Part shown: positions 23,297-35,427 of the stretch, in pieces
Numbering within the stretch: the first letter of the stretch is position 1
How the letters are laid out: each line of letters opens with the position of its first letter
NCBI GenBank assembly: GCA_949128115.1
Contig: OX421968.1
Coordinates: forward strand, 52,593,423-52,657,422
Reading direction: 5' to 3'
DNA: 64,000 bases
Source: Anaspis maculata
Taxonomy: Eukaryota; Arthropoda; Insecta; Coleoptera; Scraptiidae
Program-made: the position numbers and the translations under genes
The notes under the pieces: model-generated
Databases searched by the model: none
The model's input: only the letters and a program-made list of their open reading frames with translations
Told to the model about the DNA's origin: nothing

Positions 23297-23372
23297 CTGG
23301 AAACAAACGAGTAGTATGTAAATCAATTAAAAATGTCAATTCAAGGCACCACTAGTTAGCAATACATGAATA

Positions 23373-26300
23373 TACCGGGTGGGCCATAAAATAACCACGC
23401 TAGGAATTTTTCCTTCTAAAATTCTTATTTCGCCACCGATTTCATCGAACTTTTCAGCATTGGCTAGTCAATTGAATAGGCTATCATTTCCGTACCTCAA
23501 CATGGCCAACAAGATGGCAGAAACAATTGAAAATAGGCATTTCTTTGTTCTCGTTGCTTTTTATTGAAGGTTACCAGAAAGCCAAAATCGATCATGTATT
23601 ATGAAGGAATAGACATTCTTTGTCAATTCAAGACCACAACCAATCATATCGGGTCATCTGCTGAGGAGCTATTGCGAGTTGAAGCGAAGCCTACTTTTCG
23701 TTTTTTTCATTTCCGCACAATTGACCCAAATTTAGGTATCCTGTCCGCCAATCCGCCATATGCTCATTTCTCAACCGATTTTCTCAAATTTGATATCAAT
23801 GGCTAGCGAGTTGGACAAGCTACGATTTTCATATGAGAAAATGACCGACATGTGAAAATCCCAGATGACGGAAGCAATAGGGTGATTGCATGTAGAGGGC
23901 GTTTTGACCTAGGGACTTGCAGTTTGTTTATATTGGTAATGAAAAACGTCAAATCGTCTGTCAATCACGCCATTTCTCACAGGCAACATCTGACATTGTG
24001 TCAACTTAACATTATCTAGGCGAACGTCGCTAACAATAATTTTATTATTCATCCATTATCCATCACCACGTTGTCTGTTAGCCACTGAAGATGCCTGCCA
24101 GTTGTTTCGTGCCCCAGTGCGTCTCACTCTCAGGTGAAAAAGGGATAATCAGATAGGTGTCAGTTGTCACCATACCAACCGAACCGAAGCAAAATCCCCC
24201 AGCGACTGTCACATTCCTGACGGTCAGAAGGTGGACCAAATTCCATGCAACCGCGGTTCTCTATTGAAATTGGGCCTTCTTTTGTCCTAGTTGCTTTTTA
24301 TTGAAAATTTGCAAAAAATCAAAACCAATAATATATTATGAAGGAATAGACCTTCCTCGACAATTCATCAAGACCGCAACCAATCAAATCGGGTCAACTG
24401 TCATTTCCATCAAAGGCTGTCAGCATGCCTCTACACAAAAACGTATTGTTACGAGCGGCGATCTCGTACATATTGCTAAACACTCGACGTTTCTGGATCT
24501 TTCCATCATTAGATCGCAGTGTAGAAGTCTGGAGCGATCTGGTGCATTCTAGAGCATTCGTGTATGTGAAACTGAAGGTAGACTTCAATGCTCGATCAAG
24601 AAAGATCTGTCCATTTTGGCGGAGGCGCCGCTCGTTACCCGGCAGAATTATACGGGTAAAGTGTACGATTATTCAGGAATGATCTAGAAACCGCATATGC
24701 CAGACCACCATGGAATTTGCTAGAAGTAGACAGAAAACTCGAGAACGCTGTTCGGAGGCCTTATATAAGGCATCAGCCGGCAGCTCGCGGCAGTATTGAA
24801 TTGGAAGGCGAAGTGTTAACGCGAGCGAAACAAGCGAAGTACCTGCGATATAATTCCAAGCGTGAATAAGTGTTGGCATTCATTGTAGTAGTACGCAGCA
24901 ATAAACAGTGTGTGTTCTAAATCGATCGTCTCAATTATATTCGAACCCGTACGCGAAATATCGTAACAGTATTTTTCCTGGCCGTTAATACTCGAGACGG
25001 CCGCTCACTCTGGCTCTGACTAGGAACATACCCGCATTTGGTGCAGGACCCTACTCAATTTGTTCTTTTCTGCTTTTACATCAACTTTTTTTGAAAAATT
25101 CCAACTGATTCGAAAGTAGATTGCAACGGGCGTCGTGTAGGCCTGTTTTCAAATTCGACACGGTTTCAGTTTTCCGACGGCGATTTGCTCAGAATGAAAC
25201 TGCATTTTTTTTAATGCAGGTAATGTGCAAGTTTCATTTTGAACAAATTCACCGTCGGAAAACTGAAAGGGTTTGAGTCCGGTTCCGATAAGCTAGGTCA
25301 GTTTTGCATTTTCTAATGGAGAGGAAACTCTCGGAAAATTGAGAGAATTTTGGCAGAAATTGTCGGAAAATGTTCAAGAGCCAGTTACGTCTCGTTTAAA
25401 AAACAATTGGTGAAAATCTGATTACGGGTCGAAAAGTTGAAAAATTGCAGTTATTCTAAGGAGGAAAACTCGAAATCCGTTGGTCCGATTTCAAAAATTT
25501 CCCCTTCAAAACTCAATTCAATCTTTTCCCTAACTATGACTTGCAGCAAGTCTGCACCTAAAATAAATATTTTGTGTGGCTTACCGCAGGTCGAAATTCG
25601 CACTGCATTTTTTCTAATTCACGAAATGTGCAAGTTTCATTTTGAACAAATCACCGTCGGAAAATCGAAACCGGGTCGAGTTTGAAAATAGGACTGCACG
25701 TCGCCCAATGCAATCTACTTTTGATATCAGTTGGAATTTTCCGAAAGAAGTGATCTACGAGCAGAAAAGAGCATCTGAGTAGAGTTCTGCACCAAAAGCG
25801 GGTATTCCTAGTCAAAGCCAGGGTGAGCGGCCGTCTCGGGTAGTAACGGCCAGGAAAAAGGCGTTTTTGTGTAGAGGCATGCGGGCGACATTCAATGAAT
25901 ATGATTTTGCATACGTTTCGTAACACATTTCCCATGTTTCTCCTTTAATATCAAAAAAGAATTATTTGAATATTTTGAAAAATAAAAAAGTTATCGACAT
26001 TTCAAAACCTATCTACCATCTACCTGATGTGAGTCTAGGCCCAGTTATGAACTTTTTCTCTTCTTGAAATTAATCACTTCGAAAACAACCGGGGAGTGAA
26101 AAATCATGCATAATTGTTCAAAATCACTACCTTAGGAGCATTTTGATTTGATATAAACAAATACGGCACCTAATTGACCACAATTTGAGAAAAACCTATT
26201 GCGCCGGGCCCAAAATTTGCCCAAACCAGATAGTGTCTTTGGGCTCAATTATGCGGAAATGAAGAAACGGAAAGTAGCCTTCGCTTAAACTCGCAATAGC

Positions 26301-26567
26301 TCCTCAGCAGATGACCCGATTATATTGGTTGTGGTCTTGAATTGACAAGAAAGGCCTATTCCTTCATAATACATTATTGGTTTTGAATTTCTGGTAACTT
26401 TTTTGTTTCTGTCATCTTGCATTTTGATATGTCGGCCATTTTGAAATACGGGAATGATAACCTATTCAATTGGCTAGTCAATGCTGAAAAGTTCAATAAA
26501 ATCGGTGGCGAAATAGAAATTTCAGAAGGAAGAATTCTGAGCACGGTTTTTTATGGCCCACCCGGTA
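23373..26567. mobile_element. 3.2-kb foldback (TACCGGGTGGGCC termini) in the receptor intron
   Basis: Termini TACCGGGTGGGCCATAAAA and TTTTATGGCCCACCCGGTA. Arms pair outside in: 23390-23760 with 26215-26550, then 24410-24446 plus 24969-25240 with 25640-25890. Text such as TCTGCTGAGGAGCTATTGC is complementary to the right arm at about 26295-26315. The left arm carries a solo LTR. No transposase is encoded. It lies within the intron between exons 29516-29662 and 23170-23296. Confidence 0.85.
24447..24968 (+). mobile_element. Solo LTR, 522 bp, 4-bp target duplication
   Basis: Begins TGTTACGA and ends TCGTAACA, perfect 8-bp inverted ends with the standard TG...CA limits, flanked by GTAT at 24443-24446 and 24969-24972. 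It contains a TATATAAGG-type box (about 24770) and an AATAAA-like signal (about 24899). The complementary arm at about 25850-25868 has the uninterrupted sequence CCAGGAAAAAGGCGTTTTTG, which supports both boundaries. A truncated copy interrupts the R2-like element at 13094-13395. The 4-bp target favours Gypsy-type elements; the TGTTACGA start is also seen in BEL/Pao. Confidence 0.93.
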
Positions 26568-27600
26568 CACTGATACTGCTTCAATAATTTAACGCATCAC
26601 AATTTCCCTGCCGCGTTATCTTTTAAACAAATTGGTAGATTTGAAAAATCTTGCCAGCAGCACTGAAAAGGTCGTTTTTTGCTACAAATGGCACTTAATT
26701 AAAATCGGTGTAAGCTGTTGAAGTTCAACAAGAGCAGCTTTTTCTCATAGAAAACAGAAATTTCATAATTTTACGAATGATAGTGTATGCCAAGTTTCAT
26801 CATTCTGTCTCAACTAAATAGTTCCGGAGGTAATAAATAAAAACCATCCCCAGGGGCACACATTCAGGGGGCTGTAGCTCCCTTATGATAATTAATAAAG
26901 TGCTCAACAAAATAGGTGTCACCCTGCAAAATTTTACCTGATTTTGAAACTAAACAGCTTTGGATCCCTACAAGCGATTTCCCGAATCATCAGATCATTC
27001 GCCAGCCTAATCCTTTAGCTATTATAGTTCGTATCCTTGCTCAAATATAAGATACTTCACATAGTTCCTAGAGGGTGTTCAATAGACTGGTGCAACATTT
27101 CTAAAAGTTTTAACAGAATCCCCCTTGAACAAGGAATTTTTTTCATGGCTTTCAACACCGTAGAAATGGGGGTAGATCTCATATAATAATAATAACAAAG
27201 TGACTTTATTCGGCGAAGTTTAGCTCAAAGCTACTCTAACACTTAACCGAGAATACACTATCTCGGAATAGTTTTTGAATTTTTGATCTGGTAATTTTTA
27301 CCTCACCTCCTACCAAGTCATCCCACTTTCGGGCAAATTTTTCAAATGAAACATACCTCCCATGTGCTTTGACAGTAAGCTTAAAAAAAAATCACGTTCC
27401 TATAAATCACCCAGTATAATGAACTACAACATTCCAAGCTGATTTGAATTAAGCACCGTATGTGGTTTAAAAAAAAAACAACTTTCCAAAGCTGGCAAGT
27501 TCTGTCGAATCCATCTACTCGTTTAAAAAGATATCGGCCCGTATACAAAGTCGCGTCACGAAATAATGATGATGCGTTAAATTATTGGAGCAGTGTAGTA
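26566..27600. mobile_element. 1.0-kb foldback adjoining the 3.2-kb foldback
   Basis: Left arm (26566-26690) and right arm (27480-27600) are inverted copies sharing AATAATTTAACGCATCA, a TTTTTAAAC block and CTTGCCAGC. The ends read TACACTG and CAGTGTAGTA. The element abuts the preceding foldback with almost no spacer. Its middle contains a small retroposon tail near 27184. Non-coding. Confidence 0.75.
27180..27270 (-). mobile_element. Retroposon 3' end fragment
   Basis: On the minus strand GAATAAAGTCACTTTG runs into a (TTA)n tract at 27184-27197. AATAAAGT-type ends with a simple trinucleotide tail are typical of short 5'-truncated CR1/L2-like insertions. The 5' limit is uncertain. Confidence 0.45.
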
Positions 27601-28489
27601 TAAGAACGAATACCTAACAATTATTGATTCTTAAGTTCCTTTATTTATTTGGAAAATACGTCCAGAACATAACGGATAATAATGACAAGGCCCCTGATAT
27701 AGAAAAGAAAATTTGGATGCCCATTAAGCTTTTGTAACGAACGTAATTTGGGAGTCTTTTTTTAATCAATTACAGTAATTTTCTCCGTTCTCTTTTTGCT
27801 TGGGATGTCAAGTTATATTTTAGTCACGGCCCTTTTGAAAATTTTCACAGCACACAAAACTAACATTGGAATGGTCGGGGAATGGGAAAATTACTGAGAT
27901 CTGTAGAATAAATATTTGTGTTAGGAATGTTCAAAAAGAAGTCTCGAAATTGCGCACGGAACTAGTGCCACATCTGGAATGTTACTTCGACATGGAGTTT
28001 GTATAAAATTTCGTCGACGCGAGAGTCAAAAGTAAACAAAATTGCCTAATTTGTAACGAATTCTGTACAATACAACTCATGACAGGAGAAAAATGGTTCG
28101 CCTTAAGTGGAATGAAAGAGATTCCAAGTACAGGACGTGTCTGGAATCCCGCAATTGAATTATCTTTCAGCATTTTTTCCTACCTACCTTACCCACCAAC
28201 CGGGAAATATTCATATTTAATTTTATCTGCTCCCAAAATAAGACATACTCCATCCAGTTTTCCTACCTCAATCGATACGCTCAAGACTTTGATAATTGGT
28301 TAAAAACTGCTCATTTCATTTATTAAGGGCGCCGGTCGTTTGCTATTAAATGCGCTCACGCCTTCCTGCGAAGCAGCCTTATTTTTCAACTGTTTATCGT
28401 TGAGGTCAATTTGAAAAGAGAAAGGATGGCTCTACTCATTCACTGCGTGTTCATTTTATTTTTTATTTTATTTTAATAAAAAAAAGATT
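27601..28489. other. Receptor intron sequence, no feature seen
   Basis: AT-rich. A 74-codon plus-strand open frame (28079-28303) has no recognisable domain and is probably spurious. Confidence 0.4.
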
Positions 28490-29190
28490 AGGGTATAGAA
28501 CCTTTTCGATGCAAAATTTAATCAGAAATATTTTCAGTCAATCACTAATTTTGCATTTGAGCACCGGTTTAGCAGAAATATGAGCAAAATCAGTTGGCAG
28601 TCACTTTGAGGGCGGTTTACCCCCTCAAAACTTTAATTATGTGGGGAGGGGAACAGCCGGGGACTTTTTTAACTTGACTAAGAATATATCATTGGGGCCT
28701 ATACCAAAAACGGACCTTCTAAGACCAAAAACGGTTGTGAAATTCCAGTTTATTTGAAATTTCCGCTTTTTTTTTCCAAATGCAATTGGCACCTGATGCA
28801 TCGTGTGCAGAATATGTTGGTGAACAATTTTCTTTCCAACGGGTTTTTTGTCAGATAGTAATTTACTAGATATCTACCTTGAAACACAGTGTTACATAGA
28901 TTTCTCGCTGCGCACTTGAAACTACCCCCTATACTTCAACCGCTGTTTGGGTGGGACCTAGGCATGTAGTTGATATGACCTTTTCGATGCAGAACTTAGT
29001 GGGGAATATTTGGATTCCTATACCTTTTTCACGTGCAAGTAACCGTTTGGCAAAAGAATGAGGAAAACCAGCAGTACCAGCACCATGTCACTTTCAGGGG
29101 CGGCTTTCACCCCATAACTCGGCTAGCGCCAACTAGACAGTTGGGGACTTTTTTTGTGAATAAGAACATTGTTCAATGTTCACCCTGTAT
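28490..29190. repeat. Diverged tandem duplication, about 480-bp period
   Basis: Two units share ACCTTTTCGATGCA.AA.TTA (about 28500 and 28978), a GGTTTAGCAGAAATATGAG / CGTTTGGCAAAAGAATGAG block, CAGT.GGCAG.CACTTT...GGGCGG, and GGGGACTTTTTT. This is an intronic duplication or two copies of a dispersed repeat. Confidence 0.65.
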
Positions 29191-29196
29191 CGCACA

Positions 29197-29352
29197 AAAA
29201 CATATGGCGCCCAAGCAGAGACAATAATTTGAGAATCGTCAAGTCGCGAGTAGCCCTTGTGAATTACGAAAGCAACATTGCTATTGCAAAGTTCAACAGT
29301 TTAAAAACATTACTACTAAAACATATGGCGCCCCAGCAGGGACCATAATTAG
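29197..29352 (+). repeat. Two primer-binding-site-like direct repeats
   Basis: AAAACATATGGCGCCC occurs at about 29197 and 29311, followed by AAGCAGAGACAATAATT and CAGCAGGGACCATAATT. The second copy resembles the tRNA-Lys primer-binding site TGGCGCCCGAACAGGGAC at 16 of 18 positions. These could be remnants of the junction just downstream of a 5' LTR, but no LTR or internal coding sequence was recognised beside them. Confidence 0.4.
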
Positions 29353-29515
29353 TAATGCAAAAGCAAACATGCTTCCGAAAATCTCTGCATAAACTCAGCT
29401 TTATATAAAAAATGTCTACCTCATTTCAGTTCGGTCCTGGACTAATGAAGAATGGGGTGATCGAACTAGGAGAAAATGATGATTTGACGAATGATGGAAT
29501 GGAATATTTACATAC

Positions 29516-29662
29516 CTATGAATGAGACATTCCGAAGGTACTTGAGGAGTTGTGTCCCTAGGGGAGCCGGTTTTAGCTCGTCGCACAAATAAAAGGGGTC
29601 AGTTCCACATTCGTCGGCGATTATGTCGTGGATAGCATGTGCTGCGGCGTATACAGCGTCCA
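29516..29662 (-). CDS. Metabotropic glutamate receptor exon, ligand-binding domain (partial gene)
   Basis: A 147-bp exon with acceptor TTTGTTTCAG (ending at 29663) and donor GTATGT (29515-29510). After two bases completing a split Val codon it reads DAVYAAAHAIHDIIADECG, then an LCDELKPAP stretch, then GTQLLKYLRNVSFI, ending on the first base of a Gly codon. In mGluRs the same order DAVYA.AHALH...C....LC........LLKYIR.VNF.G is diagnostic, and the two cysteines match the conserved pair. The phase-1 end fits exactly with exon 23170-23296 (G+GT = Gly). Upstream exons encoding lobe 1 and downstream exons for the Cys-rich and seven-TM domains were not found in the window. Confidence 0.85.
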
Positions 29663-30757
29663 CTGAAACAAAATAAATAAGATAAATAGCAAGCAAGGCA
29701 GCCCTTAAACAGCATAATGATTTATTTCTTTTTAATTCGGTACAAAAGTCCCGTCCAGAATTCAGAATCATCCCCATCAGAGCTCGGAAGGTGGAAATGT
29801 GGAGGACCGACGGCACTTTCGCCAGCGACTTGCAAATCGGAAAATTCCAAATTAATCACCCAAAAGCCACAGCCGAAATGAGTTTTTATCAGCCCGCAAA
29901 ATTAATTATGCCATTCTGAACATTAAATATAAGGAACTGTCAAGCCGCAGAACTCAGGACGTAATGTTCTTGTAATTCATTAATACAAAATTAATAGTCC
30001 GACAAACACCCAACAAGTTGGCAAAACCCATGGGAAAACAGAAAGGCTAAACCGAACTGGCATCCACCATGGTTCGCCGGTAAACCAGTGATAATAATTG
30101 TTGTTTCCGTTGAATTTTCGCGAGTCCCACCAAATTCAAAAAGTTCCCGATAGATAAAAATACATTGACTATTGCACCAGTTGTTTTTCTTCCTTTATAT
30201 GGAGATAAAAGTTAGAATTTGCTGCTCGTTGCCATGTACAAAAGAACTCCGTCCCCTCGAGAACGAAGTGTTCAGCAGTTCCTTTTTAACAAAGAAATTT
30301 CATTAATCATTTCCTCGGTACACAGATCGCCTTTCGCCAATATTATCTATTCTCACGGCGCATATGACCAAATTTCTCGATAAATATAACAATAATAGTC
30401 GCAGAAACCCAAAAAGTGCACAAGTACACAACCTCTTTTTCAGCACATTCTTTTGCCTAACAAAATCGGTAATCGTCGCTTCGACGTCAGTAAGTCAGTC
30501 ATGCCCCCGAACTCCTAAACTAAAAGTCGAACGACTTCGGCACTGCAAAATAATGGTTACAATTTACTTTAGGATTAGTATGCAAGAATTATTTTTTTTC
30601 TCCGTGATTACAAATACAGAGAAATGAACGCAAATAGCGAATTATTACAGTGTATTCACACGCGAAAATGAACATTGGTTATCTTCAAGGTAATTTTCTA
30701 AGATGATCGTGAGATATAGCTTCTCTCATTTTTTGATAGTACACTTCTGTTTAACAG
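29663..30757. other. Presumed upstream intron of the receptor gene
   Basis: No exon, RNA or clear element recognised. Open frames here lack splice-bounded homologous blocks. Confidence 0.4.
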
Positions 30758-31030
<273 letters not shown>

Positions 31031-33114
31031 ATTGATTGAAAATTGTGGGACTCAAATAGTATCCAATTTTTTTTTTTATTCTAATCAACAACACAATATA
31101 TAAACACGGCTTCAAAAGTAATTAGTTACACTAATTCGGGGGTTTGTCCTATGCAAACAGAAACTGAAAGAATAATAATGAAGTGCAGAAGATAGAGGCT
31201 CTCATTAAGTGGAAACGAAATTAAACAACTCACTATGTAGTCATATTCGGTGCGTTTTCTCTTCATCGTCAAAACCCTTCGCTCAGCCCGAGGGGCATTA
31301 AACTGCCCGGGAGGGAAGAAGTTTTGAGTTCTTTGAACATGCACATTTCACACAAATTCACAATTTGAATGTAAACAAAAAAAAGCAAAATGTTTGAATG
31401 GACCTTTTCAGGAAAGAGAGACAGATGCGTTCGTACCGCGCAGTTGGTCGTGTCTAGCTATAACGGCGCCTAATATCTTCAAGGGAAACGTTGTTATGAA
31501 GTGTTCGTTATGAAGTGCGCGGCACCACACTGTGGTCATGTGGGGCTGTGACGTAAATCGTGCGAGAGAGACCGCATTTATTGAAGAGGTCCAACATATC
31601 TACGCGGTTTACATTTTATTTTTTTTGAAGAATAGAAGTGTCATAGATTGTTAAAAATAATTTATTTGAACGATGAGTGGTCGTTTTATCACTACATGAA
31701 ATTTGGTTCTAAAAAAGTATTGTCGGATTCGTGAATTTCAAATCATTGCAATCCTTTTGACAGGTAACCTCACTTTTGAGTCGACCATCACGTAACTTCT
31801 GCTCAGAAAAAGCAGCTTGCTTTTTAATCCTGCACTGCAGGAGGACTTTGCATGGTAATTTTATGATTTAATTGTCCTAACAAGCCCGACTGACAAACAA
31901 ATTGTCGACCCATCTACTGTTCCGAATGTTCGCCTCAATATTGCGTAAGACTCGAACAGTAATCAAAGTTGAAGCTCGTAATAAAAAATATTGGTCATAT
32001 TTTTATACTTTTTAGAAACGGCACATATTAGCATTTTGCTAGATAATCTGCAGTTACCGCTACGAATCAACAAGATATACTAATGGTAGAGGTAGAGCAT
32101 AGGTAATCCTTCCATTTACAGTTGACAGTGTTCATATCACACAGCGGAGAAGGTCGTTGGCAAAATCATCGCCTCTGTTTTCACGTTTTGACATTTTTTC
32201 GAATGTGAATAGTGATATGGTGGGCTGATGGTTTCGAAAAGTCGTGGACCTAGCTTTGGTGATGGTGTATTTAGGTAGGTACTGGCGGATGAAGATGATA
32301 AGGTACCTATGTTGTATTGCATATTGCATATGTATTGTTGAATGTGATATGAACACATGCAGCAAGGATGCAGCACACCAACAGCAAAGGGAAAAGAGAC
32401 GACAGAACTGGTAGGTGCACATGTGCACCATTATGTGCACACACTCTATTTCCAGCCCATTATTTACCTTACCTTCGAAAACCCACATTTTTCTATCTGA
32501 TGGTCTCTGTTGTTCCGTCAGTAGGTACCTAACATCGCCTCTAACAGAATACGCCGTAAACAACATTATGTTAGAGCCAGCACAACAGAGCTATGTAGCC
32601 AACATAGTGTTGAAACAAAATAATGTTACGACGAAATTTCAGAATCAACCCCATAAGTTGGCACTGGGGACAAAAGTAACAGCATACACGCGCGCGAAGT
32701 TAGGCTAGTGCTCTATCTCTGCCAGCGTTTACCTATTGTTTATTGCAACAACTTTATTTTGAAAACGGATTTCATTTGAAGAGTACTAGCATACTGATGA
32801 CAAAAAATGTTACTAAATCCAGTACCAAAGTATCAAAGAGAGCATTTTACGTTGCTAGCGACACTACGTAGTGATGGCCGATATTTTACGAACTGAGCTT
32901 GATAACATACTGATACTGAAAGATTAGCTTCTATGACGGTGGGAAATTAATCATTTCTCGTCTTTTGTACTTGATAAAGTCATTTTGTCTCATCCTATTT
33001 TCTTTCACATAAACTTAACTGGGAGTTTGATCACGCGATGTAACTCAGAAATTTGAAATTTAGGGGTCCGTTAGTTATCTATTTAGACACCGCGAGCACT
33101 TGCAGCTGACTCCG
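31031..33114. other. Long stretch without recognisable gene
   Basis: AT-rich sequence with several TAGGTACCTA-type motifs (about 32275-32310, 32520). Minus-strand open frames near 32132-32566 have no recognisable domain. I see no RNA gene or defined element. Confidence 0.4.
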
Positions 33115-33295
33115 CCCACTTGCACGGAGTCCATAGGTGATGGCAAGCTGATCCACTCGCGCTGCGCTGTGCGGGTTCGAATCCCGCTACATCCATGGAT
33201 ATTTTGTTCTGTCCCGGAGGTTGCACGGTAGAGCAGCTAATAGCTGAATGTCGCATCGTTTAATAAGTCGATTAAATGGAATAAAAAAATAAGTA
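33115..33295 (+). mobile_element. tRNA-derived SINE (CCATGGATATTTTGT family), copy 2
   Basis: B box GGTTCGAATCC at 33174-33184 followed by CGCTACATCCATGGATATTT, closely matching the copy at 8665-8830, then a body and a GGAATAAAAAAATAAG tail. The A-box half is degraded. Confidence 0.68.
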
Positions 33296-33316
33296 CCATA
33301 GTTATTATGGTCATTA

Positions 33317-33563
33317 TACCGGGTGAGCCGTAAAATACCGGACGCTGCATTTTTCCTTGAGATTTTCAGTATTTCAATATGGTGTAATTTTCAAAATTCG
33401 AAATGCCGGACGCGATAGAAAATCGCTGAAGATAGCAATTCGCCAATGTATGTTTTAGATGTCGTCCCCTCGATATAAAAATCGACCGGTTTTTGCTCGA
33501 AGAAATATTCACTAAGAATCGGGAGTTATTGCAGGTGGATAGTTTTGAAATGATCACCCGGTA
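33317..33563. mobile_element. 247-bp MITE with TACCGGGTG termini
   Basis: Ends TACCGGGTGA and TCACCCGGTA between TA dinucleotides. The termini resemble the 3.2-kb foldback at 23373, so it may be a short internal-deletion relative. A fragment near 33430-33480 also matches 22390-22440. Confidence 0.75.
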
Positions 33564-33718
33564 TACCTAACATTTGTTATACAACTTGTTGTGAGGCGGT
33601 TCACACTTGGCGTATTACCGCCAGCTCGCCAGCAGCAATCATCAGCTGGTCATTTCTTTGTGGTTCTCGTTACATGTGGCATGTCATAGTTCCTTCAAGT
33701 GTGGACAATGAAAAGTTA

Positions 33719-34875
33719 TGCGGGGTGTTTCGTAGTTACGGTTACAGTCTTCTGGGGGAGATTCCCCATCAAAAATGGATTCGGGAACAACATAACTTCG
33801 ATGTCCTTAAATGCTCAGTTGAAAAGTTACAGGTTGTCCCAAGTTGAATTTTTAAAATAGATTTTCTAACTTTTGAACCGATTTTGTTGAAATTTGATTC
33901 AAAGGTTACTCAAATAGGTCTCTATCGAACAGTAGTAACGTGTTTGAAGAAAGTCCAGGGGAGTAGATGATGGGGGGTGTCCTCATTCTCGCCCCCCCCC
34001 CATCCTTCTGCTTGGGAGTGGTTCCAATTTTTGAATTCTACGTTTAATTAACAGGAAAAACTAATACTCTTGCAAAATTTTGATAAGAGGACTCATTTAA
34101 TTAATTACTTAGGGCTAAATTTCAAGTCCGATTTGCAACCCGCGATAAGCTGCGCCACCGGCGCAAGCCATCGATATGCTCTGGCCATTGGCTGAAAGGG
34201 ATCACGTGACTCTACTTGCGCCGCTGTACGGGTTGCAAGTCGGACTTGAACTTCAGCCCTTACTTACTATTTCCGAGACATCTCGAAATCGCCAGTTTCA
34301 AAGGTCTGAAAATTAAAATCCAAGAAAACTCATGATTTCTCAACTGAAATAAGTTTTTTAGGTGTTGTGAGTTGATAAACCACCTTTTACTTTCCGGATC
34401 CCTCACCAACATGGAAGGGAAAGTATTTTTGCTGAGAAACGGGGTGTTTCCAGAAAAAAAAACAATTCGGGCTCTGGAAAGTGCCGATTTTGAGATTTCA
34501 ATAGATTTCAGTGGAATTCAAAAATTAGAATTATTCCCAAAAATGATCAGGGGGTTTAAAATAGGGGGAGAAATGAAAACACTCCCCATTATCTACGCCC
34601 CTGATTTTTTTTGAACTCGTTTACTATTGTTCGATAGAGACCTATTTCAGTAAACTTTGGTTTAAATTTGAACAAAAGCGGGCAAACGATCCAGAAGTTA
34701 TGTCAAAAGATTGGTTTTAAAAATTCAAGTTGAATTTAATTATTAATTAATTTAAATTACCCTGTAACTTTTCAACGGAGCATTTTTGGACATCGAAGTT
34801 ATATTTTTTCCTAGTCCATTTTTGATAAAAAATCTCCCCTAGAAGTTTGTTACTGTAGTTGCGGAACACCCTGCA
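33719..34875. mobile_element. 1.16-kb foldback (TGCGGGGTGTTTCG termini), TA flanks
   Basis: Ends TGCGGGGTGTTTCGTAGTTAC and the complement GTAGTTGCGGAACACCCTGCA, with TA on both sides. The arms are complementary through AAAAATGGA and ACATAACTTCGATGTCC. The middle is related to the foldback at 15845-16512. The open frame at 34372-34614 lies in the right arm and is not a gene. Confidence 0.82.
34112..34259. mobile_element. 148-bp MITE with TTA target duplication
   Basis: Ends GGGCTAAATTTCAAGTCCGA and its near-complement, flanked by TTA at 34109-34111 and 34260-34262. It interrupts the 1.16-kb foldback in one arm. Consistent with a PIF/Harbinger-derived MITE. Confidence 0.9.
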
Positions 34876-35004
34876 TAACACTGTTTAAACAATGTTATGT
34901 AACATGTTACTAGGTCTGGGCCCGGCTTTAAGTGAATGTTCTCAAGAAAACGCGAGAAATCATGAGTTTTGGGTTGAAGGAACATAACATACTGCATGTG
35001 GCAG

Positions 35005-35350
35005 CAGCGGCGCCAGCATTTCTTGACCGGGTGGGCACAAAAAGGCACACTGCTCAGGGAGGTGGGCACTCATATAGTTAGATGTTCAACCCTCATCCTC
35101 CAAACAACTTCTTTATATAGAAAAACAGTCAAGCGCGAAAAATTTTAATTGAAAAAAGACACAAAAAATAGACAAATTTTAGGTTGTTTTTATTAGTATC
35201 TACTTAGTTATGCACTTTAGGTAGTGTGCTTTTTTTCATATTGACATTTTCCGAGACATTTTTCGAGAAATCGGGTGGGCACGCGGGTGGGCAACTATGA
35301 TTTTAGGGGAGGCACGTGCCCACCCTGGCCACCCCCTGGCGCCGTCGCTG
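35005..35350. mobile_element. 346-bp hAT-like MITE
   Basis: Ends CAGCGGCGCCAG and CTGGCGCCGTCGCTG, with subterminal GGGTGGGCAC/GTGCCCACCC, as in many hAT MITEs. The 8-bp flanks TGTGGCAG and GTGACCAG are similar but not identical. The opposite arm of the host inverted repeat (about 33665-33710) runs through the matching site without this insertion. Confidence 0.78.
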
Positions 35351-35427
35351 GTGACCAGAACCACAAAGAAATTACCAGGTGATGATTGTCGCTGGTGCTA
35401 GAAGCCAAGTGTGGACGGCAAATGTTA

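Noticed and set aside
32132..32566. 144-codon minus-strand open frame
   Set aside because: No recognisable domain, Cys/His-rich by chance, overlapping alternative frame of similar length.
34372..34614. 80-codon open frame
   Set aside because: Lies entirely in the right arm of the 1.16-kb foldback.
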